A stretch of DNA of 11,510 nucleotides from Trichomonas tenax. Lineage: Eukaryota > Parabasalia > Trichomonadida > Trichomonadidae. Under the pieces are notes generated by a model that had not been told where the DNA came from, did not search any database, and was given only the letters and a program-made list of their open reading frames with translations. A program made the position numbers and the translations under genes. Location: assembly GCA_023091735.1 (NCBI GenBank), contig JALKBU010001400.1:1-11510 (forward strand), in the 5' to 3' direction. This document shows positions 1-8,889 of this stretch, piece by piece (the stretch's first letter is position 1; every line of letters starts with the position of its first letter).

Positions 1-1550
1 GACTGTACCACTTATACCACTGGATAGACAACTATCAATAAGTTCATGAAAGTACTTTCAAATCGAAAAAATATTGATCAGATAAAAAGTTATGAAGGTC
101 GCGGGACTACACCGCAGAAGGAAAAATTTTCCCCTCTTGAGAATCTTGGATTCCACCACGAAACTCAAGATTCTTGTTCTGCGTGATACAGCAAACACAC
201 AACCTACTTCAATATTCGAATCACCAATGAGAACTCCTTGCTCAAGAAATTTATTTTTTCAAAACTCTCTTGAGTTTAACAGGAATGATTGTTCTCACAA
301 ATTTATCTTTATCTCTCGCTTTAGTTTTTACGTATTCAAATGAAATTTTTTTTTTGCATTTTTTTATTTATTACAAAATACTTGTTTTAAAAGGCCAAAA
401 CTCAATTTTTATGATAGTCAAATCGAACCAGTTACAAGACATCCAGAATATTCGACATTTTTAAATAATTCAGAGAAACCTTCAATAGTTGGAGGAATAC
501 TTCTCCTGCACGAGAACACATGATTCTCAACTTTTCACAAAAATTGTCTATTTTTATCTTTTATTTGCTGCAAAAAGTCTGATGGATTCTCCTAAAATTC
601 AATGCAAAGACAAATTTTCCTATTACAACTTCATTTTGTTACTCTATAATTGCACATTTAAAATAAAACTTACATTTCATGAATTTTAATATTATAATTC
701 TACTTTCAACATTATAGGCTTGTATAATTTACATGATTCAGTTCACTTTAGAATAAAATTGTCATGATGAAATTAACGCTTTGTTTTTCGCAAACAACAC
801 AAAAAACACAACATACCAATCCACAAGCATGCGAATAATGTGTTGTAGTGAATTCATACAACACATATCTTAAATTGACAAATTATCAATTTCTATTTCG
901 GCAACTTCGAAGATTGATTTTAATTTAATACAATAAGCAACAATCACCAAGGTATATTGTCGCAATGCTACAGAAGATTTTCAAAAAAGAATGCTCGATG
1001 TCGGGTTTCCAGAGCTTTCAGGGAAAACTTTTTCGCGAACGTTTAAAATTAAAATTTTATCTATTTTAGCGAGTCAAATTCAAAATCAAGCCAAGTTATA
1101 CAAACGAATGTTTTAATATTCCAAAATAATTCATACGTGAGAAATTTTAGCAGCATTTTAGAGTATTTTATAATATATATCGAAATAAAGTAGATATTAA
1201 GAATTTATCCATCATATCATCGGACAACATAACTATATACATCTATTTAATCTACTCTTCGGTGCGAAATTGCTCCAATACTAGCTACAAATCGATTTCA
1301 AAAAATCATTTACTTTATTATTGCATAAATTACAATCCACTTTAACCATCTACTACACGCACACAGGTCTACAGACTCTATTATGTCGAAATGCTATATA
1401 ATAAAAAAATTAAATTTAAACACATTGCATTTTTATTTATGAGATCAGCAATGAGTCATGAACGACTTCACACATATGCACATCTCAGTTACAGAAACAA
1501 AATAATATTGAATTTATGAAAATCTTAATATTCATTAATTCGCACATCCA
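1..1550. other. AT-rich intergenic region, no convincing gene
   Basis: This stretch is strongly AT-rich, with homopolymer runs (for example the T-rich tract around 342-367). I see no long reading frame, tRNA or rRNA. Short frames on either strand are under 85 codons. Two islands are slightly richer in GC. One is an open minus-strand frame at 61-258 (66 codons, no ATG). The other is a plus-strand frame at 937-1113 (59 codons, first ATG at 991). Both could be remnants of coding sequence, but neither has a recognisable domain that I can defend. Confidence 0.6.
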
Positions 1551-1561
1551 TAGTTTAAGTC

Positions 1562-1716
1562 GGTAAAAAGAAGCAAAGGAAGGAAGAGGAGAAAAAAAGA
1601 GAGAAAATGGGGGACATTTTTTGATGATCGACTAACTTGATTGAGTGTTTTACTGGTTTAATGGGCTCGAGGCCCGATTTTTCGTCACTTTTTCTAGTGT
1701 ACATAGTGCTCAAAAA
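1562..1716 (-). repeat. Hairpin plus polypyrimidine element, copy A
   Basis: Read on the minus strand, this segment has a T-run and the sequence ATGTACACT, then AAAAAGTGACGAAAAA, then a GC-rich hairpin (GGGC/GCCC arms around CTCGA, 1663-1675). About 45 nt further comes GTCCCCC, followed by about 50 nt of nearly pure pyrimidine (the plus strand is polypurine at 1565-1614). The same order of parts recurs on the plus strand at 10701-10909 with clear but diverged similarity, so the two are inverted copies of one element. The GC hairpin stands out in otherwise AT-rich DNA. It could be the end of a transposon, a dispersed repeat or a structured RNA; I cannot tell which. Its outer limits are uncertain. 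Confidence 0.5.
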
Positions 1717-1950
1717 TCGCGGCGGTTGCATGTGCTTATTGTTGAATACAGCTCGGATGAACACAAATTCGAAAATTTCATTCCTCATCTCTTCACAAAG
1801 AAATGCGAAGCACAAATCATCATTGTCCAAAACAATGGAATTAAATGCATCGATGATGGTTCTCTTAAACTAATATGCAAAGAGAGATTCGGTTATGGAA
1901 TATCGAAACCAGATTTGTTGACTCTTTTCCATATTGCGATTCATTCATAA
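1717..1950 (+). pseudogene. 5'-truncated coding-like fragment, unknown family
   Basis: One plus-strand frame is open from about 1645 and ends at a TAA at 1948-1950. From about 1717 onward it looks like real coding sequence. It has balanced hydrophobic and charged residues (HVLIVEYSSDEHKFE, then AQIIIVQNNGIKCIDDGS, then KERFGYGISKPDLL) and frequent C-ending codons such as TTC, ATC and GTC, like the large gene next door. The stop is followed by A, giving TAAA overlapping the stop codon, as trichomonad polyadenylation signals often do. No ATG opens this frame; upstream it runs into the polypyrimidine/hairpin element, with only a GTG at 1645. I infer the 3' end of a gene whose 5' part was lost or replaced at the element boundary. 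I do not recognise the family. A small real gene with a non-ATG start is less likely. Confidence 0.4.
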
Positions 1951-1974
1951 ATCAATTCTATACAAAACAAATAT

Positions 1975-1978
1975 TTTA
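1975..1978 (-). terminator. Candidate polyadenylation signal TAAA
   Basis: On the minus strand, TAAA occurs about 30 nt after the TGA stop of the large gene, in the context GTATTAAAATATT. Trichomonad mRNAs use a TAAA-type signal at or shortly after the stop. This is the first such tetramer after the TGA, so it is the best candidate 3' signal. Four bases in AT-rich DNA are weak evidence. Confidence 0.35.
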
Positions 1979-2007
1979 ATACAAACAAAATAATATATAA
2001 TATTGTA

Positions 2008-5000
2008 TCATTTTGGCCGTGCAGACATCGAAACGGACTTTCTCATCGATGTCTGTGCCCTCCTTGATGACATAAGCTTCGGTGTTTTCGCTTCAGCACG
2101 TTGTGACTGAAGTCTCATCGACATCGATGTCTCTGCGCGACTCGTCTTCGGTCCGCTGTCTGCGTGAATGGGAAGTTTTGGAATGAGAATTGATTTATTC
2201 TGTAGCTTTGGCGTTTGCATGAGTGATATCTCAGTGTCGTCGTATACTCTTGTGTATCGTGCACACACATCTTCTAGAAGTCTTGACGCAGACTGCATGA
2301 ACTTGTCATCGAAGAAACCAGAGCACATCTTGATCGCTCTCAGCAACTCTATTGAGGTGTTCACGACATTTCTGTCTCCTGATGACTCAACAAGTGCCTT
2401 CTCGCGATCGATGAAGTTTGCGAGAACGATTTCATCCGCAATCTTCTTAATCGATATCTTGATTGACTCCCTCTTCCTGATCGCAGACAGAATCATTCTG
2501 ACCGCTTCCTCTCTGATCACCGGCTTCCCGAAGAGCTTCGTGTCATTGTGTAGCATGTCACCAACTACGAATCTTACGAGCTCAGCAAGCGTGAGCGCCT
2601 GTCCTTCTATGCATGCAGAGAACAATTCGAGTCTTATCTTCCTTCCTGTCTCGTATCTTCTCGGAATCTGAATCTCAGCGACATCTTTGTCTACGCATAT
2701 CATCAGGAAACTGAAGTCCCTCGTGAATATTTGCGGTAGCATCTCATCCATGAACGTGCATGCAACGTGTGCAGGTGAGTTCAGAGGCATCTTTAGTGCG
2801 TACAGTATCATCTCTTCTGCGCAGTGGTGAATCATGTAAGCAGGGTGTGGCTGACTCTTGCAGAAAGGAATTTCCTGACAGACGAATCTCTTCAAGAATT
2901 CGAATAGTTGGTTTGAGAAATCGTTCTCCGATTCTCTCCAGTAGAAACACAAACATCTGAACAAGTGTAGCATCGAATGACAAAGTCTATCAATTCCGTC
3001 TACAGTTGTTGAGAACTCAGAGTTCCTCGCTCTCGATTTTGCCTTGAGTGCAGTTGTTCCTCTGAGGTAGAATCTAGTCTCGTTCGAAACATCATGGTCC
3101 AAGTTCCTTGCAACAGCATCTGCCTCTCTGAGAGCGAATTCAATTGCGAGCATCAAATATTCACATCCTTCTTCAATCGGAGGCTTCGTGTTTCCGAACT
3201 CATGCGGGAGCCTTCCTTGCCTGATGAAAAGTGCAGATGCGAGATTCCTCGTCGCTGTCAAACACTGATCGAGGTTGTCGCATCTCAAGTTCCTGAGTGA
3301 TTGTCTCGGAAGATAAGTTACTCCGTTCCTGTGCAGTGTTGCCTGAAGCATCGGTGAACTGAGTGCAAGTTGAATCACGAAAACAGAAGAATAGTCGAAC
3401 GCGTTCTGCAGGACTCTCCCAAATGTGTTCTCATTCGACCTCTCAGCGATGCTCCAAATAACATCAGTGAATACAAGGCCCAAGACGCCGTTCATCGAGT
3501 CGCCATTGAGAATGTCAGATGCGATTGATAACGAGAGAGGAGATCCGTTTCTTATGTCGCATGCAGCGTAGTGAAGGAGAGAAGGCGACAATATTGAGTC
3601 TCTGAGGAGAATGTAAGTTGAATCACTCGAGTGGACTCTGCATGATTGAAGTGCATTGTTGAGGAAAGTGAAGCAATCCTGTGTGCAGACTGGAATTGGA
3701 AGCAAAGAAAGAACTTTCTGTGGAAGATTGAAATCGACAATCAATCTGACAACATTTGGATCATTTCCAGATCCAAGCATCGAAATCGCCGTCATCACTG
3801 CAGATACTTTCTGCTTCTCGATGTTGAAGCACATCGCTCTCGCAATGTCGTTTACCTTCTGCGCGAACTCAGTGAACCTGCTGAAGTAGTAGTCTGTGTG
3901 GTCCCACGTCCTCTTGAGAGACCTTCCAAGAGAGTCGAGAAGTCTCCTGACTGTCCTCCCCATCTTGTTGTGTGTGAATACGAAGTAAGCAGCACTGTCA
4001 CTTCCGCACATGATTGAAGAAGACGTGTTGCAGATCTTTTCACTCGAGTGCTTCAGAAATGCATTTCCTGTGTATAGCCCGAAGAGGCTCATCGCGATCT
4101 CATCGATGAAGTTTGCGAGAATTCCGTGTCCGTGGTCTGCAAGGTTCACAAATCTGTCGAAAAAGTGAAATAGTGATTCGAACACTGGATCGTTGTACTT
4201 CACTACAGGATTCACATCGCTCACTTGAATCCTCTTTAGCGCTCGTTTCACGACGAACTGAACAAACTTGTCCATGAAGTCGTATTTAAACAGTGCTTTG
4301 AGGACTTCTTCAGTTGCATGAGCATCGAGTGGGAAAGAGTACTGAATGTCGTCATCTGTTGTCTGGTCCTTGAAAACTAAAGCGCTTATGATTCCTATTG
4401 TGAACTGGAATGTTTTCTCACTTATTGTGTTTAGTACAGGAGAGAAGAACTGCGATATGAATATGTTTGGATTTGGTGTTCTGAGATATGTGTCGAGAAC
4501 ATCACTTGTTGACTGGTTTCCTAGTGCGAGGCTGATTGTGTGAAGAAGTTTGTCGACAGTTGGTCTCTTCACCGGATCGATCTGAAGACACGATGCAATG
4601 ATGCTGATCAAAATTCTCGCTTCGTCCGTCTTCGCTTTTGCAATCTTGAACGGGAGAAGTCTGTATGAGTCGAGATTCAATATTGTCGCTTCGTTTATTG
4701 CTTCGTTTGAAGATGTCTGAATGTGACATTCGCAATTCTCGCCAACACACTTTTCTCCTTCCTTCACTATGTGGAAGTTCTGAAGCCAGTTGTAGAAGAA
4801 TGGCGCTTTCTCGTATATCGGAGGATCATCGAGTGGATTTGAGTCTTCTATGAATACTTTGTGCTTCGATATCACAGAGCACTTCAGCAGCTCACTTCCG
4901 TATGCAGGCGGCATCTCTCCTGTCAGCATGTACAGCATCAGAATGCCGAACTGCCAGACATCGAATGCTTTCGTCCATAATCGAGGAGGTTTGTGATAGT

Positions 5001-8000
5001 ATTCAGGAGGAAGGAATGGATTTTCAGGCGAAGCAAACTTCGCCGGGAGAGGCAAATAAATTGCTCTGCTGCTGCCTTCGTTGAGCTGAGCATCATATAG
5101 ACTTCCGAAGGAAACAGATCCGAGGGAAGGATTCATCATTATATTCGACGGGACAACGGTCCTTACGATGATGTTTAGTTCGTGAACAGCAGCGAGCGAA
5201 ACTAAGAGCTTCGACAAAATCTGCTTTGCGCCTGTGATCAGTCTCGAATCTCCACCCATGAATGAGTGAACTGAGAGATAGTGCTCGAGACTGAGAACTC
5301 TTGTATCCTCAGAGATGATCATTGCATACGTGTTGTTGTCTTTCAGTGTGCATGAGTAGATTCCAGATGTTACTTTTGGACAAGACCTCGATAAACTTGT
5401 TATGAACTTTTGATGTGATGAGACGATTGGATTATCAAGGAAAGATCGTGGAAGATGCAAAAGCTTGAAACACATATTCATGGCTCTGTCGTATTTATAT
5501 AATGTGTTCTTTGAGAAAGATTCATAAATGCTTTTGTGCATTGAGTGATAAAGAAGTGGATTTCTGTTTGGTTTCGTTGTGAAAGGCCCAGGTATATCGA
5601 GAGGATTCTGCTCTGTGATCTTGAATGACTGAATCGATGGTTGCTTGATAATCAATATCTGTTCGAACTCGAGATGAATTCTTTCATAAATTCTGTTCAT
5701 CATTTCGTTCTTGACCACAGCTTCGAGATGTGACATGTGATCAAGTCTCTTTGTGAGCTCTTCATGCTCAGTTTTAACGAGCCATGTTTGCCTCGTCGTC
5801 AATTCGCCTGTGAATCTGTTGTCGACGTCAAACAGTGTGAATCTCGTCAAATCCATGAACAATGAAGATAAAGCATCTTGGCTTGACATGATGTTCTCGA
5901 TTTCTTTCGTCGTCATAGGAATGTTAATTGAAAAGTTCCAAGGAGAGACAGTCTTAACAGGAAGTTTGAAGTTTGTGCTTTTGTCTCCTGTGATGACTGC
6001 TTTCTTCATATCAAATGGGGAAAATCTCTCTAAGAAATCTGCAAAATTCGACAAAGCTTGAGGAAGGACATCTGCTCTCTTCAGCAAAACGAATGCTTCA
6101 TAAACAGAGACGCACTTTTGTGGTGTCTGTGGAATGAATGGAAACATTTCTTTGAGTGATGTCTGAAGGATTAATTCAGGAAGCGAGAAAACATTGTCTT
6201 TCTTGTTGAATAGTTTCATTGTCTGTCCGATCGATGCTCTTTCGGCAAATGTGTTGAATCCTGCTAAACTTCGTTTGAACTGCGATCGAAGATCTGCTTT
6301 CTTCTGTAAAACAGAATCGATTTCTGCAACAATTTCCATGTGCATCTTCTGCCTGAGATCATCGCTTTCCATGTATGTGTCATAATCCTGAGCGGTAATT
6401 GAGACTTGGCTGATTCCAATCCAGAATGAATTCGTGTGACCTGTCATCGAACATGTTGTCAAAAAGACGAGTTTGTCTGAGAAAACTGTCGCGCATATTT
6501 GCGTTGGAGATGAAACTAATGATAATATTCCAACTTCAGAGAGCATTCCACGGCTTTTCGTGTATTTGACTGGACCCAATAATTTGTCGGCGAATTCTTT
6601 CTCGAATGGCTCAAGTTTGTTGTTCGGAATTCTCAATGGAATGTCTAATCCTTTTCCAAGAAGAATCTTGACAGTTCCATCATTCCTCGTGACGAAAAGA
6701 AGATCTGGATCGATTGTTCCTGTGACTAACTCGATGTCCGATGATGATTGATAGATATAGTTTGGCTTCGTGAGTATCTTGAGATCCGAGTTGTTGTAAA
6801 GATAAAGATTTTTACCAGAATGCACAGTGATGAAGTTTCCAGCTTGTGAAATTACAGGAAGAGACTTAAAGTTGTCGTGCCTCAATGTTTTGCATGTTCC
6901 CAGATCAGGCGTGAACAAGTTGATGTCTTTGTTGCCGTTGTAAGCGAAAGCAAATGCAGAAAGTTCATTGTTCGAGCACAAAGGCAAAAACATTCTTGTG
7001 TTTCGCAATTGTGGATAAACAATCGAAGCGAACTCAAAATTGATCTCATAAATGATTTGGAATGTCAATGGATCAATGCAGAAGATGTTTCCTTTCTGCG
7101 CAAACAAGCAAATCCAAACAAAACCAATAGAATCACAAACGATGTATTTTCTGAAACGAGGAACTGTTGTTTTCACCTGTAATTTCATGACATTCTTAAT
7201 CTGGCCGTTTTCGATTCCGTACAGTTCCCATTTTGTGTTTATCGCGAGGACAACTGAACTTTGCGGATGCACAAAAACATCGTAAAATGGACCGCTTATT
7301 GGCGTTCTGGATACAACCAAATCCTCAGATGGCATCGTTGTGTCCAGTGTAACGACAGTGTTTCCTGTCGCAATAACGTATTCTGAAAAATTCGAGATTT
7401 GTGTCAAATGAAGAGGAATTTTTGCGCCAATTCCTTTCGCTGTTCGCGGAATTGTGATATAAAACGATTTCGGAATTTGCCTCGTTTGAAATTTTGTATT
7501 TCTTTCGATAAGTTGATCGCGGTCGTCCATTTTGATACAGGCCCTGAACAAAAGAGTCGATATCAGTTCTTTTCGCGCCCAAGACACATTCGCTTTTTGG
7601 CTATACATGTAATCTTCTTTTTGAGTCTCTGAAAGCCTTCGAGCATCTTTGTTCTTCCAAGGCGGAGGTAGTTGAACAAGGACTTTTCTTTTCATTCCCT
7701 TAGGAATTTTCGCTCTTGGAACAGTCGGTTTCTGTATTTTCGACAAATCCATTGGTTCTCTGCGTGCACGAAGATCTTCTTGCTTTTTCTTTCTGTCTTT
7801 CGTCTTAAGCTTCTTCGGTTTCTCCATTGGTCGTGATGATGATGGATAATACTTCAGAATTCCATCCATTTGTACTAATTTTTGATATTGTTTTCGCGTT
7901 CTAAGCATTTTGACATAATGTGACACGTATTTGTTTATCTTGTGCAGCGCTAGAATCTGTTTGCAGTGTAAAACGATCTGTCTCTTGCGATAAGCGCGAA

Positions 8001-8145
8001 ATGCTCTTTGAATCTTAAGAGCTGATTTGTTTTCTGACTCGTTTTTGTAAGAAATATACCTCACCAGGTACCCGCGAGTCACTTTCTGGATGATTGTCGC
8101 GGCTCTGATTGTCTCAGCCGTCACTGAGAGATCAAAATCGCTCAT
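2008..8145 (-). CDS. IQ-motif / propeller-like / pseudokinase / helical-repeat protein, 2045 aa
   Basis: This is a complete intronless gene. The ATG at 8145 is the first in frame after an upstream stop. Two IQ motifs, IQKVTRGYLVR (residues 19-29) and IQRAFRAYRKR (45-55), predict calmodulin or myosin-light-chain-type binding. A Lys/Arg-rich linker spans about 105-129. Residues about 250-570 are beta-strand-rich, like a degenerate WD40/PQQ-type propeller. Residues about 885-1205 form a protein-kinase fold: possible beta3 Lys894, VRT in place of HRD (994-996), conserved Asn1001, SFG in place of DFG (1012-1014), PPE (1046-1048), DVWQFG (1062-1067) and the subdomain XI Arg1194. Loss of both catalytic Asp residues and of the loop Lys makes it a pseudokinase. 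Residues about 1210-1980 look entirely alpha-helical, perhaps ARM/HEAT-like. The tail is basic and Ser/Met-rich. The likely role is a cytoplasmic or cytoskeletal scaffold. The kinase-plus-helical-repeat layout recalls ULK4 or SCYL pseudokinases, but I claim no orthology. Confidence 0.93.
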   Translation of the reverse strand: MSDFDLSVTAETIRAATIIQKVTRGYLVRYISYKNESENKSALKIQRAFRAYRKRQIVLHCKQILALHKINKYVSHYVKMLRTRKQYQKLVQMDGILKYYPSSSRPMEKPKKLKTKDRKKKQEDLRARREPMDLSKIQKPTVPRAKIPKGMKRKVLVQLPPPWKNKDARRLSETQKEDYMYSQKANVSWARKELISTLLFRACIKMDDRDQLIERNTKFQTRQIPKSFYITIPRTAKGIGAKIPLHLTQISNFSEYVIATGNTVVTLDTTMPSEDLVVSRTPISGPFYDVFVHPQSSVVLAINTKWELYGIENGQIKNVMKLQVKTTVPRFRKYIVCDSIGFVWICLFAQKGNIFCIDPLTFQIIYEINFEFASIVYPQLRNTRMFLPLCSNNELSAFAFAYNGNKDINLFTPDLGTCKTLRHDNFKSLPVISQAGNFITVHSGKNLYLYNNSDLKILTKPNYIYQSSSDIELVTGTIDPDLLFVTRNDGTVKILLGKGLDIPLRIPNNKLEPFEKEFADKLLGPVKYTKSRGMLSEVGILSLVSSPTQICATVFSDKLVFLTTCSMTGHTNSFWIGISQVSITAQDYDTYMESDDLRQKMHMEIVAEIDSVLQKKADLRSQFKRSLAGFNTFAERASIGQTMKLFNKKDNVFSLPELILQTSLKEMFPFIPQTPQKCVSVYEAFVLLKRADVLPQALSNFADFLERFSPFDMKKAVITGDKSTNFKLPVKTVSPWNFSINIPMTTKEIENIMSSQDALSSLFMDLTRFTLFDVDNRFTGELTTRQTWLVKTEHEELTKRLDHMSHLEAVVKNEMMNRIYERIHLEFEQILIIKQPSIQSFKITEQNPLDIPGPFTTKPNRNPLLYHSMHKSIYESFSKNTLYKYDRAMNMCFKLLHLPRSFLDNPIVSSHQKFITSLSRSCPKVTSGIYSCTLKDNNTYAMIISEDTRVLSLEHYLSVHSFMGGDSRLITGAKQILSKLLVSLAAVHELNIIVRTVVPSNIMMNPSLGSVSFGSLYDAQLNEGSSRAIYLPLPAKFASPENPFLPPEYYHKPPRLWTKAFDVWQFGILMLYMLTGEMPPAYGSELLKCSVISKHKVFIEDSNPLDDPPIYEKAPFFYNWLQNFHIVKEGEKCVGENCECHIQTSSNEAINEATILNLDSYRLLPFKIAKAKTDEARILISIIASCLQIDPVKRPTVDKLLHTISLALGNQSTSDVLDTYLRTPNPNIFISQFFSPVLNTISEKTFQFTIGIISALVFKDQTTDDDIQYSFPLDAHATEEVLKALFKYDFMDKFVQFVVKRALKRIQVSDVNPVVKYNDPVFESLFHFFDRFVNLADHGHGILANFIDEIAMSLFGLYTGNAFLKHSSEKICNTSSSIMCGSDSAAYFVFTHNKMGRTVRRLLDSLGRSLKRTWDHTDYYFSRFTEFAQKVNDIARAMCFNIEKQKVSAVMTAISMLGSGNDPNVVRLIVDFNLPQKVLSLLPIPVCTQDCFTFLNNALQSCRVHSSDSTYILLRDSILSPSLLHYAACDIRNGSPLSLSIASDILNGDSMNGVLGLVFTDVIWSIAERSNENTFGRVLQNAFDYSSVFVIQLALSSPMLQATLHRNGVTYLPRQSLRNLRCDNLDQCLTATRNLASALFIRQGRLPHEFGNTKPPIEEGCEYLMLAIEFALREADAVARNLDHDVSNETRFYLRGTTALKAKSRARNSEFSTTVDGIDRLCHSMLHLFRCLCFYWRESENDFSNQLFEFLKRFVCQEIPFCKSQPHPAYMIHHCAEEMILYALKMPLNSPAHVACTFMDEMLPQIFTRDFSFLMICVDKDVAEIQIPRRYETGRKIRLELFSACIEGQALTLAELVRFVVGDMLHNDTKLFGKPVIREEAVRMILSAIRKRESIKISIKKIADEIVLANFIDREKALVESSGDRNVVNTSIELLRAIKMCSGFFDDKFMQSASRLLEDVCARYTRVYDDTEISLMQTPKLQNKSILIPKLPIHADSGPKTSRAETSMSMRLQSQRAEAKTPKLMSSRRAQTSMRKSVSMSARPK
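2011..2193 (-). other. Basic Ser/Met/Arg C-terminal tail with internal near-repeat
   Basis: The last 60 or so residues (about 1985-2045) have no predicted fold and are rich in Ser, Met, Arg, Lys and Thr. Two similar blocks, SRAETSMSMR and RRAQTSMRKSVSMSAR, suggest an internal duplication. The DNA shows the same similarity around TCGATGTCT (complement strand of the gene) near 2045 and 2125. A tail of this kind could bind microtubules, nucleic acid or acidic lipids, or be phosphorylated; this is inference from composition only. Confidence 0.5.
4531..5493 (-). other. Segment encoding the pseudokinase domain
   Basis: Residues about 885-1205 follow the protein-kinase order. They start with a beta3-like strand with Lys894 (CFKLLHLP), a helix C candidate lacking an obvious Glu, beta5 and hinge (TYAMIISED), and an Asp/Glu-helix region ending VHELNII. 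The catalytic loop is VRTVVPSN, against the usual HRDxKxxN. SFG replaces DFG, PPE stands in the APE position, and DVWQFG and DPVKRP follow. HRD Asp is Thr996, the loop Lys is Val998 and the DFG Asp is Ser1012. The distance from Asp1062 to Arg1194 is 132 residues, about 70 longer than in a canonical kinase. The extra sequence holds a C-x4-C-x-C-H cluster (Cys1133, Cys1138, Cys1140, His1141). Confidence 0.8.
7978..8112 (-). other. Segment encoding tandem IQ motifs
   Basis: Residues 12-56 hold two IQ motifs that match IQxxxRGxxxR: the first completely (I19, Q20, R24, G25, R29), the second with Ala in the Gly position (I45, Q46, R50, A51, R55). They are 26 residues apart, a spacing typical of tandem IQ motifs on one helix. 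IQ motifs bind calmodulin, centrins or related EF-hand proteins, often without calcium. Confidence 0.85.
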
Positions 8146-8156
8146 CCAGATTGGAA

Positions 8157-8170
8157 AAGTGACGTAATGA
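8157..8170 (-). promoter_or_regulatory. Two overlapping-range initiator (Inr) matches
   Basis: Just before the large gene the minus strand reads TCATTACGTCACTT. Both TCATTA (start A at 8168) and TCACTT (start A at 8160) match the trichomonad initiator TCA-Py-(T/A)-(T/A), in which the A is the transcription start. They would give 5' leaders of 23 and 15 nt. Leaders of this short length are the norm for trichomonad genes. Between them lies TTACGTCA, a near-palindrome resembling a bZIP/CRE-type site; any function for it is speculative. Confidence 0.55.
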
Positions 8171-8886
8171 AAAAGTGTCCGTTTAAAAATTTATAAATTT
8201 ATGAAAGATTTTGGATTTAGCATTAATATTTACAAAGAAATTTCATTAATTTTTTGGAAAACCTTCAAATTAAGGCAAATATTGGAAAATGAACTTTATT
8301 TTTAGCCACGGTTGAAGTTTAGTTTTGCTTGCTTGGTGAGAGTTCAAAACTAGGCTTTGAAATGTCACCCAACAAATAATATAACTCATTGAATTTATGA
8401 TAGCACCATTTTAGGTGTTCTGGACTAAAATCATTGCAAGATATTGCGGTTTAAAAAAATATCGAATCTCGGATTTCAAGTTATAAGGAACCTTCTGCAA
8501 GAACGAGCAATATTAAAATCCATCTTGAAACATATATGTTAAAATGTGAAATTTTTATCTCACAATTATCCCTGGTTTTTGGCTTTATATTCTACGCACA
8601 GTTAGTGTTGCCATTCTAATGATCACTAACAAATTTTCTAATGGTCGTTACAGAGGGGTTTTTGAGATCCGATTATTATCTGCATAATTTTCGATGATGT
8701 GTAAATACCTGTGATGCGTGCTCGTGCTTTTGTCAAATTGCGTATATAAATGTATCAATCTACAGCAATACATAGAACTAGATTATTTACACACATAAAG
8801 AGAAGATGTTATTGTGTGTAAAATGTTAAATTTACATTAAAAAATTAGTTTTTATTGATGAATAACTCTGCATACATCCTGCGATA
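8171..8886. other. AT-rich intergenic region
   Basis: This lies between the promoter of the large gene and the glycine-rich relic. I see no reading frame of note, no tRNA and no clear repeat. A distal promoter for the large gene could lie in its left part, but nothing specific stands out. Confidence 0.6.
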
Positions 8887-8889
8887 TCA

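Noticed and set aside
937..1113. 59-codon plus-strand frame with ATG at 991
   Set aside because: It is short, has no recognisable domain, and has an AT-rich second half without a clear poly(A) or initiator pattern. A relic is possible but not supportable.
1555..1830. 91-codon minus-strand frame
   Set aside because: It is antisense to the better coding-like plus fragment and ends in the polypyrimidine tract of element A.
2168..2671. 167-codon plus-strand open frame
   Set aside because: It lies entirely antisense to the large gene, within its C-terminal part. It is Ser-rich and low in structure signal, as expected from the complement of strongly biased codons.
3646..4017. 123-codon plus-strand open frame
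   Set aside because: Antisense shadow of the helical-repeat region; no domain and no initiator or poly(A) context of its own.
8585..8615. Possible intron branch/3' splice motif on the minus strand (ACTAAC-like)
   Set aside because: The trichomonad 3' splice motif needs ACTAACACACAG. Only a short ACTAAC match is present here, no 5' splice partner is seen, and the nearby gene is open without introns.
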